64,000 bases of DNA from Ancistrus triradiatus (Eukaryota; Chordata; Actinopteri; Siluriformes; Loricariidae): NCBI GenBank assembly GCA_025084515.1, contig JAJAGP010000438.1:1-64000 (forward strand). Reading direction: 5' to 3'. The position numbers and the translations under genes are program-made. This document shows, piece by piece, positions 23,787-35,568 of the stretch (positions are counted from its first letter, which is position 1; the number at the start of each line of letters is the position of its first letter). The notes under the pieces were generated by a model. The model was not told the origin of the DNA and made no database searches. It saw only the letters and a program-made list of their open reading frames with translations.

Positions 23787-24261
23787 CAGTACTGTGCAAA
23801 AGTCTTAGGACACCTCAGATGAGATTGTGTTAGCAACGCTACAATGACCATATATCATTTTTTTCTCAGTCTCATTACTGGAATACGACCAGAAAATACA
23901 AGAAACTTGAATGCAGTATTAAAAAACAGAAAAATAAGAAAAAAACCACTTCCATAGGCTACATTGGCAAGTATTTAGTGTGACCTCCTCTTCCGCTTTA
24001 GGATGCCAAGTTGACCCTTCTACAGTCTGAAGAAGCTTGATCAGGCAAGAAATTACTTTTTTTCGAAAGGGAAACAGGGTGAAAAGGTCGAAGACATGCT
24101 AAAGCTCACAAAGATTGGAATAAGGATTAGTGGAAAACAGTATTACGAAGCGGCGAGTCCAAGTCTGAAATTTGCGGATCGTCGACAGTATGTGATATAC
24201 AGTCATTATGCTGCTGCAAGAACAACAAATCTAAATGTTGCCTAATATTTGCAGAGTGCTG
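23787..24261 (+). mobile_element. Tc1-type miniature element (cagtactgtgcaaaagtctt family)
   Basis: Left end intact after TA 23785-23786; right end decayed (...atatttgcagagtgctg) before TA 24262-24263. The remnant of the transposase segment (gctaaagctcacaaagattg) is at about 24100. Confidence 0.75.
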
Positions 24262-24263
24262 TA

Positions 24264-24844
24264 GATTTACCTTTCTGTCACTTAATCAGAAACCCATAGC
24301 GTTCTGGTTTGTGTGTTCCTTTAACATCCATGTGCATAATTAACAGATGCACTTTTATCTGAGATGTGAAAATGAATCCGTACTAAAGTGCACACTGTGA
24401 AGGGCTCATTAAGAGCACTAATTAGTCTCCTAGTGATCATTAGACACCCAGGGCTATGCTAATCTCGCTTACTGAAGGAGCCTGAAACTGGGCTGCTGTG
24501 CAAATGTTTACTCAACGCACTTTAGTGATTACTAAACAACGTTAAGCCATAACATTTACTTATCACCATAAGCCATCTAACTTTAAACTCGCCTTGGGGG
24601 GGTGGGGCCACAGTAAACGTTTATGTGAAACATTGAGTCCTTGTTCACAGACATTGTCATGACTCTCTCATCTTATGAGTGTTATTTGTAGAGTGTAAAG
24701 GTTGTTTTGAATTTGCACAATTTAACACTGAACCCGGTTGCCTTGAACCATTCTGGAGCACGACTGCTCCCCCTCCCCGCTTCATCACTCTACAGTTTAA
24801 TGAAACGCGCCAGCGCACGCTTTCGTAATCACAATACATGCTAA
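24264..24844. other. Single-copy DNA with candidate conserved non-coding element
   Basis: 24370-24560 has a ctaattag homeodomain core at 24418-24425, ctcattaa and gatcattag sites, and no repeat signature. Confidence 0.3.
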
Positions 24845-25290
24845 CACAGCAGAGGGGATACTTACTTTGTGGCTTTTTTGGTTTCGTTTTGGGTGTGCTG
24901 ACAGACAGCCCTAACACACCTTATAATAAATGAATTAAGCAACCGACTGATTTTCGGCTTCTCATGCTGCACGTATAAGACATGATCGCACAGAACAGCG
25001 GGCTTTGGTTGTACGTACTTTGTGGCTTTTTTGGTTTCGTTTTGGGTGCCCTGACACACAGCCCTCTATTACTCCTTATAATAAATGCACTGATTATGCA
25101 ACACACTAATTTTCGGCTTCTTGTGATGCAAGACAGGCTCGGATAACACAGCAGACTTCGTGATTGTACTTACTTTGTGGCTTTTTTGGTTTCATTTTGG
25201 CCACGCTGACACAGCCATCGCACAATCCTTGTAATAAATGTACTGACTATGCGATGCACTGATTTTCACGTATAAGAAGATTTTTACAGA
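24845..25290. repeat. ~154-bp tandem repeat, about 2.8 units
   Basis: The landmark tactttgtggcttttttggt recurs at 24863, 25016 and 25171 (spacing 153 and 155). Each unit also shares ccttataataaatg and gattttcggcttc. On the minus strand each unit reads gccacaaa|gtaagt or gtacgt, a donor-like site. Confidence 0.85.
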
Positions 25291-25299
25291 GGTAGCTGA

Positions 25300-25505
25300 C
25301 ACTATGTTCCGCTACTACATGTGTAGCGCGCCCAAGTCCATTGACCCACGCTCGAGCCCACCTCTTCAAGCGTGCCCAAGCGCAGTTCACTGAACTGCAC
25401 CCCGGCACAATTTGGAGCAATCACACTAGTCAAACATACTGTGCTTTGTGGGTCAATCGCACCCGAGTGTGGTACAGATTGCCTAGTGTGAGTACTCCCT
25501 TAGAG
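25300..25505. repeat. Probable DNA-transposon fragment
   Basis: Partly palindromic text (gcccaagtccattgacccac, gtgggtcaatcgcacccgag) suggests a foldback element; family not identified. Confidence 0.35.
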
Positions 25506-25769
25506 ATCTGCTGGAAATAATAGTTCCTCACCACCCGGGTTTGAATCTCAAGTGTGGGCTGCAGCATGAAGGTGCGTTTACGAAACCCCGTGATAGAATG
25601 GTGTCATGTCCTGGATGTACTTCATTCTGCACCCAGTGAATCCTAGGTTCCTTGCCCATGCAACCCTGGCCCAGGATAAGTGAAAGTAAAATGGAATGGG
25701 GCATTCAGATGGTGCAGAGATCTAATACACCGGCCGGGTTAGTAGGGTTGGACATTGCTTTTGTGTGGG

Positions 25770-25960
25770 GTTGGGTTGGGTTGTGGCAGCGGTGAAATGC
25801 ATAAAATCATGCTCCTTTAGAGCAGCAGCTTCAGGTAATGCTACCTTTAACCAACAGAATTGGAAAAAATGTGATCTTATTTTGACCATGGCATGATTGT
25901 TTGTTCCAGATGGACTGGAGTCACTAGAATTTACTCCAAATGGTGCCTTATTTTGGTTGT
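25770..25960 (+). mobile_element. Fragment of a Tc1-like element (same family as 42443-43217)
   Basis: gtggcagcggtgaaatgcat, aaaatcatgctcc, aaaatgtgatctta and gaccatggcatgattgtttg follow the 5' region of a common fish Tc1-like transposon, whose start reads MGKKCDLSDFDRGMIVG. Truncated on both sides. Confidence 0.6.
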
Positions 25961-26204
25961 TGCAATCTACCATAGATATAGAGACACTACTGTAAATGTG
26001 CAATATGAAACTTGTATTTAATTATATATTATCTAATTACACTCCCGCTCGAAATGTCAGTGGTCTTTAAGCACTGACAATATCCTCAATAAGCTCAGAA
26101 AAGCACATCGTCTGTCACAACAACAAAATTGATCAGATACGATAAAATATCGTCGTATTGCCCAGCCCTAATGTGAATGACATTACATTCTGTCCACTGA
26201 ATAT

Positions 26205-26290
26205 TACATTTACATTTTAGCCTTTTAGCAGACACCCTTATCCACACGGAATTACAATTGTGGGTTAAGGGTCTTGCTCAACTACCCAAC
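26205..26290 (-). mobile_element. SINE tail fragment
   Basis: acattttagccttttagcag, acacccttatcca and gtgggttaagggtcttgctc: 3' half of the SINE only, reversed. Confidence 0.7.
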
Positions 26291-27039
26291 ACACTCTCCT
26301 TACCTTATGAATATTATTGGTATAGAAACACTTTCTTGTGTCCAGTTTAAAGCAGTGTTTGGAATCAGTATAAACAATAAATATATCATTATACTGCACG
26401 TTGTCGTAGCTGACTATATTTTACAGTCCCAGTCTACTAATATTTGCACTCCAAGGAACAAAAAAATAAAACGCTGGTTCTTAGTTGTAGATCAGCAGGA
26501 TTTGTGGTGGTGGAACCAAACTGATTTTACCTTTTTTTGTGGTGGAAAACAGTAGAATGGTATGAGATTAGACATGGAACCTTGGCATCTGCATAAAGCT
26601 AATTGCTCAATTAAAAGTACAACTCTCATTAAAGCCAAGCTGTTATATAAAGAGAGAGTGAGCATCACCAGTGAGCCCTGATGAAGATAGTGTAGACGAT
26701 GTTGAGAGGTAATCCCTGAGCAGTGCTGCTGGTGGGCCTGATGTTCATTTGCAAGACAGAACCCAATTTTAAAGACAGCTTTGAGAAATGACTGCCTTTG
26801 ACACACATGCACATCAAAGAATGACCTCTACACACACACAAGCCATGTTGCACAGATGGCCAGGGTCTAAAGGTAGAGCTCTGTGTGGGATCAGCAGTAA
26901 GCCCAAGAGAGAGGTGCATACGCATGCGCACACATAATACAATGTCAGAGATTACATACATGTGCGGGTTTCTAACATTTGCGCAGACAGTATGAATCCA
27001 AGATATTTCATGTTCTGTCTGATCAACTTCATTTCATTT
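26291..27039. other. Unassigned intronic sequence
   Basis: No family recognised. Confidence 0.4.
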
Positions 27040-27642
27040 GTTCATAAACATCTGGCATTGCAGGCCTGCAACAAATTAATAAAAAAAGAACTTAGAATGG
27101 TAAAGTATTTACTACTGTAGGGTCATTGTTGCATTTTTCATTTCAAAGTTTCTACACATGAAAAATGCATGGACGTCCCTGGAAAAGATATCATCTGGAA
27201 GGCAGCTCATGATGCTCTAAAATCCCAATGTATTTTTCTGCATTAATGCTGCCATCACAAAAGTGTAAATGACCTTTGCCATGGGCATTGACGGGATTTG
27301 CATATTTCTCTCTATACAGTTCATAATATCATTAAAGATTTAAGGTATCTGGAGGAATTTCAGTACTTTGGCAAACCTGTGTCAAACACTACAACATGGA
27401 GTTACATTCACAAATGTCTCTTAAAGCTAGGGCTGCAACTAACGATTATTTTAATAATCGGATTAAAAAAAAAAAAAAAAAAACTTTCCATGTCTTTATT
27501 CAGAAATATAACATTAAATAACAGAGTAAATAAGTGCTTACAATAAATGAATAATAATAAATTAAATTCATTAATAAATTAAAATAACATTAAATAATAA
27601 AGAAAAATAAGTGCATCTCTGATGCAAACACTACATACAAAC

Positions 27643-27740
27643 TCATTCACTCCCTTTCTTTAGGAACTTTGCATTGCAATACAAAAATGTTAGCATGTCA
27701 ACATGCTCCAGGCTAAAGCTGGCTCTCTTTTTAGAGACTA
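27643..27740 (-). pseudogene. hAT transposase C-terminal remnant
   Basis: Minus strand reads IVSKKRASFSLEHVDMLTFL then YCNAKF, the conserved end of the hAT dimerisation region (usually RASLSPEHVDMLTFLHCN). Upstream coding is replaced by another insertion. Confidence 0.8.
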
Positions 27741-28405
27741 TGGCCCTGTCCACACGAACACGGGTATTTTTAAAAACGTAGCTTTTTCCATGCGTTTTGA
27801 CCGTTCGTCCACACGAAAACGGACTTTTTTTTTTTTGCAAAACTCCTTCCAGGGTGAAGATTTCCAGAAACTCCGTTTTCAGCGTTGTCGTTGGACTGGG
27901 GAAAACGGAGTTTCTTGCTTGTAACGTCACCTTATGCGCCGTTATCTCCTTTGTTTAACATGAGGCGATTTTGTGCAATAGCGGACGTAGCCAAAATAGT
28001 GCCAGCTGTAACACTGCTGACCGAACTTGTTACAAATCTACAAATAAATGTACAATTATTACTTTTTCATTACACTGAAGAACAGAGGCGTCAGAATGTG
28101 CTACGGAGGTCACTACTATATCCATCACACCCACAAAGCAGTTCCCGCCCCCAGCGTCACCGGTTTGGGACGAGACCCGGGTCGGACCTCTCGTTGGTGG
28201 GACAGCTTTCAAAACGAAGTGGTTGTTGAAGAAGAATGGCGAGAAAACTGTTCGTATGCATAGGACGTTGCTGTTGTCGTTGAGTGAGCTGCTTCGCCGG
28301 CATATAGGACTGCTGGTTTGGCACTGCTGTGGTCAGCGACTGTGTGCGGTTTGCGTTTTCATGTGGACAAAGTTTTTTGTGTAAACAGTGCTTGTGTGGA
28401 TGGGA
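27741..28405. mobile_element. DNA element nested in the hAT copy
   Basis: Left end tggccctgtccacacgaaca, right end gcttgtgtggatggga, roughly inverse. cctgtccacacg-type ends are common in fish genomes; family not certain. Interrupts hAT coding after ...agactat (compare 58200). Confidence 0.55.
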
Positions 28406-29070
28406 TGCTTTTTTTATAAACAAATATTTCAAATTCCGCCTCGTTCAGTCGTTCAATCGCTCGTGTCTTTTTTCCAGCGCTGACCGCAAGTGCCGCAAGT
28501 AACGTAAGCGGATATGATAAGGCGGGGGACACATAAATCATGCGACACAACGAATCGATAATGAAATTCGTTGTCGACGCTTTTAATAATCGATTATTAT
28601 CAATTTTATTGATTCGTTGTTGCAGCGCTAGTTAAAGTATTACTGTGCAAAAAAGAACATTTACCCAGACGGTTATCAGCAACAACTCCACAAGCCAGGC
28701 TCTTAAATCTTTAATGATATTATGAACTGTACAGGGAAAAATATTCAAATCCCCTCAATTATTTATTTGAGAACATTGTTTTTAAACTTTTTAGTAATTT
28801 TCTGTTTTTTTTTTTATTAATAACCTGGAGATCCTCTGCCCATCTTTGGCACCTCAGAGAGTCAGCTTTTCATGGAAATTGCTTTTGACCCAAATCATGA
28901 TTATAATCACTTGTTGACATCACCTATTTGAAATTTCATCATTATTATTTAGTTGTTGTTGTTTTTTTAATTTCATTACTAGCCCTAAATTGCCCCCAAC
29001 CTATTTTTTTTTTTTTTGGAATGTGCTGCACACCTGATGTGCAGAAATGGGATGTATATTAGAAATTAAA

Positions 29071-30365
29071 TGAAGTTAGCCAGAGAAAACATGGAACATC
29101 TTAGGTTAATACAGTCTGCAATGAAACATAAGTCAAACTAAATACAAAATGCAGACGGTTGTATATTAAAAATGTTGGACATATTAACATATTAAGAAAA
29201 TTATACTTTTTACTTATGGGACACTTTATATCGTGGGAACGCATATGTGATGACGTATTATTAAAGAATGTCACATTTGTGGTCATTAACCTGTGTAAAA
29301 TGAATAATGACCTGGCCTGAGGCTGTGTGTGCGAGTGACAGCACTCAAATCTCCAGTTCCATACTATTAAAAGTTTGTTAGGATGTACTTTAGTTATGAT
29401 GAAAGCGCTGCACTATCCAATGTGATGCTTCAGTTAAAATGTGTGTGTTGTTGAAGTCTGACATCTAAAACTGTGTGAGTGTGTATGTAGCCTCCCATAC
29501 AAAGCAATGAATATTTCCTTTGGAAGAGGCTATGCAAGTATTGGACCTGGGAGACTGTATTTCTTTCAAGACTGTTTCCTGGATAAGAATGCAGTCGGTG
29601 TACAAGTGAGTGTGTGTGCTTATCTCCAGTCTAACTAGACAGCGGTAGAGAAATGAGGGAATTCCCTCTCACTGCACGTACCAGACACATGGATTCTTTC
29701 TCTAGACAGCATATAGCACATAACTGATTCTACAATCAACTATAATATTTGTACATGCAGTATGTAAGTACACTTGAAAATTGCGTGCCAGATTCATACT
29801 TGACCATGCAGACATTCTACATAGAAGTACTTTGTGATTAGGGATCAATGATTGCGATTTGCCGGTACAAAGACTAAAAAAAAAAAAAAAAATGCAAAGA
29901 AGAAAGACAACATGATAGATCAAGAAAATTAAACTACTTATAAGCGAAGACAACTATAAAACTTAACTTTGTGTTAAAGTCATGTTTTTCTGACAAGGAT
30001 GTGAATAAATGGCATCTTTCTAAGCATCACACCTAACTTTCAAAACAATGAACTTTATATTGATAGAGCACATCGAAATGGAGATTATTAAAATCAACAC
30101 ATTACAATAAAAATATAAATTAAGATACAGATCTCAAAGGACAGTTGCTGCATTTAATGAAATGCCTTTGCCTTTTTATCATACAAGCAATCCATCTGAT
30201 AATTGATTAAATTAGATAAAAATGCAAAACAAAGGATTTCCTTCCATGCATTTTACCCCAAAAAGCTGCCAAGCTTAAAATGAGACAAATGTCCTGCCAA
30301 CAATGAAATTCTATCCCGCTAAGCCGCCACTTTTCAGACTGTCAGTAGGTGGCACTTTAATTCTA
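29071..30365. other. Unassigned intronic sequence
   Basis: AT-rich; poly-A at 29876-29891. No family recognised. Confidence 0.4.
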
Positions 30366-30369
30366 CTTT

Positions 30370-30950
30370 AAACTTGCAACGCCGGATGATGTACAGTTCC
30401 TGTCTGTTACCAGAGACCTTATATAAGAGGAGACTGGTCACTGGTTGAAATATGAATGGGACTGTAGTACAGAAGCCCCGCCTTGTCATTAGAAAGAACC
30501 AATCAGCATATACTAAATGTGTCAAAGAGGGGGCATTTGAAAGCCAAAATAACTTTAAAAATCATATTTTTGTGTGTTATTTGAACCCAACAACGCAAGT
30601 ATGTTATATCATTTTTGTCAGATTATACCAGCGATTCTAAATATGCATTTTAAACGTTAATTTCTCTTTCAGTTTCAGATATATAGGTCTCTCCCCACTC
30701 AAAGAGATAAGAGTTTGGTCTTGTACAGATGGAGATAACTGCCCGGTGTCGTTCCCAAGATGGTGGCGGAGTGAACAGACTTATCTTCTAATGACTTGCT
30801 GTTATTGATCACAGAATGGACACATAAACAATCATAAATAACAGACCATTTCTCAAAATTTTGTAAATGAATAGAAACAGTACATGTACGTACATTATAA
30901 ATGTGATTGTACGATAACGCGGACTGCTCATGTCATACCTGATGCCAAAC
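30370..30950 (+). repeat. LTR-like repeat, provides an empty site for the pogo-type element at 35569
   Basis: 30480-30710 is the reverse complement of 36147-36450 plus 35537-35566. 30815-30935 matches 37805-37910 (aatagaaacagtacatgtac, gtgattgtacgataacgcgg). A TATA-like box (accttatataagag) lies at 30418. Confidence 0.55.
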
Positions 30951-31026
30951 TCGCCTCTCGCCAAACAGCCAAGAGACATGGACGAGATAACGAGCTTAGA
31001 CAGAACACACATACAGACATGGGATA

Positions 31027-31138
31027 AGAACCTTGCTCAGGATCTCAAAAAGTGGGAGCTTGGCAGTGCTGGGGCTTTAACCCTGGATTTTCTGGTCTGT
31101 AATCCAGTATCTTCAATCCTGTGTCATCACAGTCCCTG
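31027..31138 (-). mobile_element. Decayed SINE head
   Basis: gggagcttggcagtgctggg, ctttaaccctggattttctg and tcacagtccc follow the reversed SINE in order. Confidence 0.6.
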
Positions 31139-31694
31139 TTTTGCATGTTATGTAGTATAATTGTTTTTTTTGTTTGTTTTCACTCCCATTTCCTGTTTTG
31201 GGAGTGATTATGTTGGCATAGTGCCATATGATATTAGTAGGGTTATGCTAAACACACAGTAAGACACTTCCATGGTAAATAATTTAAAGGTTTCACATAG
31301 GCACAATCAAAAACGTACAAAAACAGCCTCAGACCTCCAAGAGTTAAAGTTAATTATACCAGCTTGCCATTAGTAAATGTAATTAAAGTAACAGCTTCAG
31401 TACCTAAACAGAGGCTACAGAAAAAGACTTGTTGAATCAGACATGCAGACTAGGTTTTTTCCTCATATAATACTGAATTTCACGTTGTAAATATGCATCA
31501 ATAATGTACTTAATACATTCATTCATTAATCTTACTTGACTGAACGGTTTATTATGAACTGCCCGATTTAAAAGTATGACTTAACAACAGGACTGTAAAG
31601 AGCTTCACCAGAGCCAGCTAATTGCTGACTGACTCCTGCAGACCTGGACATTCCTCACGATCAGATTAGTGAAGTGCAGGTCAACCCACGATTG
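31139..31694. other. Unassigned intronic sequence
   Basis: No family recognised. Confidence 0.4.
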
Positions 31695-31756
31695 GCAAAA
31701 TCAGATTCCTTGCAGTTATCGGATTATTCTGTGCATGCAAATGCACTGACTGTCGG
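31695..31756 (-). mobile_element. Terminal fragment of the TIR element family
   Basis: aaaatcagattccttgcagt, tatcggattattctgtgcat: one end only. Confidence 0.6.
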
Positions 31757-31856
31757 TTCAGTGAGCAACTCCTGTGTGCAGTCTCAGTGTAACGTATCAC
31801 CTGTGTTTAGGGAAAGGCAATATCTATTGATTATTTGTTAGTCAAGGTAATAGACG

Positions 31857-31857
<1 letters not shown>

Positions 31858-31889
<32 letters not shown>
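31858..31889. repeat. (GT)n microsatellite
   Basis: About 15 units. A short CA run also lies at 31998-32013. Confidence 0.9.
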
Positions 31890-31892
<3 letters not shown>

Positions 31893-32359
31893 GTAAGTCA
31901 ATAAGACTAAAGCAATTCTTCTGTCTGATCAATTGGAGAGACGTATTAGAACAGTCTTGCCCAAATAAATAAACTGGGGAAGTGTAGTGTAGGCACGCAA
32001 GCACACACACACACAGTCCGACAGACAACTGGAGCTTTTAGCCATACACAACTTAACTACTTCGAATTAGTGTGAGATTGTGTGTAAGCTCAAAATCTTA
32101 CAAGCAACTCTTCAGATAGATATATATATACACACACCTCGATTTAAGGTAAAATGATAAAACAAAGGCCTGGAGCTTACTGATGTTATGATTTCAATCC
32201 ATGACCTCCATTACACTCACAGGGTTTCCATAAAACAGCACAGGGGGTGAGACTGTTTCCTGCATTAATGGCACACCAAAATAAAGTAAAACGTTGCAGC
32301 TGAATCCCAGTGGAATTCTACCGGCATATAATGCACTACATGCAAGTGTCAGATACATA
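31890..32359. other. Unassigned intronic sequence
   Basis: No family recognised. Confidence 0.35.
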
Positions 32360-32780
32360 GCTGGAAACACGAGTGGAAATAATCTCAGTTTATATAGGTA
32401 TAGTGTAAAGAGAATATACAGGCAGTGGGGGACAAAAAGAAGTACTACTAACAATAGGACAGGCACATACACTTATGAACTCCATTTACAGCTTGTTACA
32501 AATAAGAAGTGGATAGTCTTACACACAAACACAAAAAACTTTCCCTAAACACATCAACCAAGTTAGAACAGCCTGTAGTCCAAATGTGAGCTAACAAGCC
32601 AGCAAGCACACAACAGCTGAGGTAGTTACTCACACCCACACCAACAGCAACATCTGATGCACATCTGATCTTAAACTCCTGTCTCTGCTTGTGAATGTGC
32701 AGTGGTGACTGGCAGTCAAAGTGACAGCATTGATTTAATGTTTATGGACGCAACGTCCAGAGTTAAAAGACAGATTTTTA
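32360..32780 (-). repeat. LTR-like repeat copy
   Basis: Reverse orientation to 63200-63640: TATA-like ctcagtttatataggt (reversed tatataaactgag) and shared blocks ataggacaggcacatac and aagttagaacagcc. Confidence 0.45.
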
Positions 32781-33149
32781 TTTCACATTATAACTGGTAA
32801 GACCTCAGTCATTAAAGCGAACGGGTTGTTGATCGGATGGTCATTAACAGGAGCATATCTGTATCTGTATATGACATGTGCCCCCCTTCACTCAACAGCT
32901 TTCACTCTTCTGAAAAACTTTTCCACTAGGTTTTGGGAATATGACAGTGAGTTTGGGCACTGCTGTTGGAGAAAAATTAATCTCAAAGGTGTCTGATTGA
33001 GTTAAGGACTCCGTACTTGCCAGTCAAATTCTATATCAAAGTTAGCAAATCATTTCTTTATGGACTTCTTGGAGGGAAGGGAAGAACATTGATGGATGTG
33101 GAGGTGGAAACCTATGAGGGTGTTAAATTGAGGTATTCAGTAGAACCCA
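32781..33149. other. Unassigned intronic sequence
   Basis: No family recognised. Confidence 0.35.
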
Positions 33150-33316
33150 TTCTACTACCACTATAATGTACTAGGCATTATATGCATTAATGGAGCTGTA
33201 TTGTACAGGTGCTCCCTGATGTACGATAGGGATGTGTCAACAAATCCAACACAAGTTAAATGTATTAGGAACTGAGGAATTTAACAAGTGTTTGGTAAAG
33301 ATGTCTATATTATATA

Positions 33317-34070
33317 CCGTATTTTTCGGACCATAAGGCTCACTTAAAATCCTTTAATTTTCTCAAAAATCGACAGTGCGCCTTAAAATGCGGTGCGTCT
33401 ACTGTATGAATTAATTCTGGTTGAGCTTTCTGACCTAGAACCGATTGTAGATGGTACACGGCGCTCATAAATCTGTCAAAATGTTTTAGCACGACCTTGG
33501 TAAGTTACGAAGCTTACGGCAACCGTAGTGCGCAGCATCGCGGAGTAATACGGTATGTGCTTCAGCATTAGGGTACGTGCATTCATTCATTCATTTTCGA
33601 AGCGGATTTCAACATGGACATAGAGCAGATGCGAGAGAATTCAACATTAACGAATCAATGATACGGAAGTGGAGGAAGCAAGAAGACGCCCTGCGCCAGG
33701 TAAAGACCAAACTGAGCTTCCGACGGAACTTAAGAGTTTTGTTTCATTTAATGCGTCTTATAACCCGGTGCGCTTAATGTATGAAAATAGATCCGTTAGC
33801 AGTCGATCATTGATATTGCGCCTTATAACCCTGTGGTGGGACTGTGGTGGCCTAGTGGTTAAGGTGCTGGACTATAAACCAGAAGGTCCAGGGTTCAAAT
33901 CCCATTTCAGCCAAAAAGCTGCCACTGTTGGGTCCTTAAGCAAGGCCCTTAACCCACAATTGCTTGGACTGTAAGACTGTACCAATTGTAAGTCACTCTG
34001 GATAAGGACGTCTGTTAAATGCTGTAAATGTAAAAATAACCCGGTGCGCTTTATAGCCCAGAAAATACGG
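33317..34070 (+). mobile_element. pogo-type miniature element, copy 3, containing a SINE
   Basis: Starts ccgtatttttcggaccataa after TA 33315-33316, ends gaaaatacgg before TA 34071-34072. The open frame 33577-33777 keeps FNINESMIRKWRKQEDALRQ despite a ~25-bp deletion just upstream. The SINE occupies 33832-34035. Confidence 0.85.
33832..34035 (+). mobile_element. tRNA-derived SINE inside pogo-type copy 3
   Basis: Complete SINE (ggactgtggtggcctagtgg to aaatgctgtaaatgtaaa). Perfect 7-bp target duplication ataaccc at 33825-33831 and 34036-34042. Confidence 0.9.
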
Positions 34071-34620
34071 TAATAACGGAGATATGGAAAGGATACCATG
34101 ATAAGTAAGTTACTGTTTAAAACACTTACATTAACCTTCAGTCGGCCAAAATCATTAACACAAAGTTTATGTTATAACAGTGTTGAAAAATCTCATTACT
34201 GAGTAATGGATTGAGTGAAAAGTAGAAGTGTTTTGCTTACTCACTCTATTGTTGAACTCTGGGTGCTAGCTGCTAAGCTAACTGCAGCCTGTGTTCTGGA
34301 GCATTCAATTCCTGTTTTGCTGTCGGTTGACTCTTACAAACTAAGCTTTTTAGGACCCATAGAGACTTATTTGTACTAACAATACAGTATAGTAGATGTA
34401 AAAAACGAAGAAAAACATGATAAAAATAACGAAGATCTTCTCTAAGGGCTACTGTGAACTTGAAACGTGACTCGAGTTTTGGGTGAAACGAGTCGCATGG
34501 CTCGGACGTTTAAGCAAGTGCAAGGAGTACCAAACAAACAACGAGAACAGAGACAACTTTTTCTAGTCAAAATAGGTCGAGAACCAAATTCGACGAGTTC
34601 CGAGGTGGTTGAACCTATTA

Positions 34621-35536
34621 GGAGGTTTGGCTGAAACAGAAATCCATATAGTATATGTCCATATAGAGCATCGGTGGCAACATTACTGTTGGCATATAAA
34701 TCAAAGTTCATCTTAAACCATACTTTCTCTGGTGGTCACACTCAAAATCTAAAAGAAAAATGAAAAGAACATTCGGCCAATAGCTGTAACACTACTAATG
34801 AGGATAGATCTCCAATGTCCAACTGAAAAAAGAGGATCTGCCCAATATAGTGCCCAACTAACTGCATCTGGTACTCTTGGTACGCTGACAAGTTAAGCTC
34901 CAAATTAAGCGTGGACCCAGTTGAGTATAATACAGGTCACTTGGCATGGAAATAATGACAAAATGTGGGATCACAGATTAGTTACTGTCCAGTGAAGAAG
35001 TGACATAAGAGTCTAGAAGGGAAGTGAGAAACAGAGTGTCAAAAAGGTGAAAGATTAGAGAGATAAAACGGCAGAGACAGAATGTGCATGTGTGTCAGTA
35101 TGTGCTCTTTAATTAGCTCTTCTCTCTCTTTTCTTTTACACCTCCTTCGCTGAGCTGGCTATGTGCCTGTTAGCAACACACTGGTTACTTCCACAGTTCT
35201 CTCCATCTCACCCACTGGCTGCTAAAGCCTTACATATACAGCCCTGGAAAATGGGGGCAGGGCGACAGACACCTCACTACACCAGCACTCATCATCTTAC
35301 TAACAGAGCTGTGTATGGGTGTGTCTGTAAGATTATTATAACATCTCCATCCTTTAAAAAATATTCAGTATTTTTCAACCCAATCTCCATGTAGATACAA
35401 TGTGCAATTACCATGCATGTGTAAGATTTTTTTGTTTGTTTTTTGTAAAGGAAACACTCAACAACCATAACATGATTGCCATGATCATCTTGGTAATGAC
35501 ACCATGCAGTTATCTATAGCCACACGAGACCAGACT
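34621..35536. other. Unassigned intronic sequence
   Basis: Nothing recognised beyond possible continuation of the mariner-like relic to about 34720. Confidence 0.4.
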
Positions 35537-35568
35537 CCTATCTCTTTGAATGGTGAGAAACCTATATA

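Larger units (their letters stand above)
27428..28630 (-). mobile_element. hAT element with 8-bp target duplication
   Basis: Ends tagggctgcaac and gttgcagcgcta are inverse (one mismatch). Flanks cttaaagc (27420-27427) and gttaaagt (28631-28638) are an 8-bp duplication with two changes, the hAT hallmark. The left part holds a transposase C-terminus on the minus strand. A second element lies inside at about 27741-28405. Confidence 0.8.
27040..29070 (-). mobile_element. Old fish DNA transposon split by a hAT element
   Basis: 27160-27420 (ggacgtccctggaaaagata, gaaggcagctcatgatgctc, tctgcattaatgctgcc) and 28660-29060 (ctcttaaatctttaatgata, tgtggagttgttgc reversed, ggaatgtgctgcacacctga) match in order an abundant fish transposon with a minus-strand transposase. 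A large middle part is deleted; hAT at 27428-28630. Superfamily not assigned. Confidence 0.55.
33150..34620 (-). mobile_element. Mariner-like relic (family of 13428-14410) split by a pogo-type element
   Basis: Left part 33170-33300 (aggcattatatgcattaatg, gtacaggtgctccctgatgt) and right part 34075-34620 (acaaagtttatgttataaca, cactctattgttgaactc, cagcctgtgttctggagcat) are in the same reversed order as 14300-13500. The pogo-type element 33317-34070 lies between. Confidence 0.65.

Noticed and set aside
24845..25290. CRISPR-like array
   Set aside because: Units are ~154 bp with conserved text throughout, only about three of them, in a vertebrate intron: a tandem repeat, not repeats with unique spacers.
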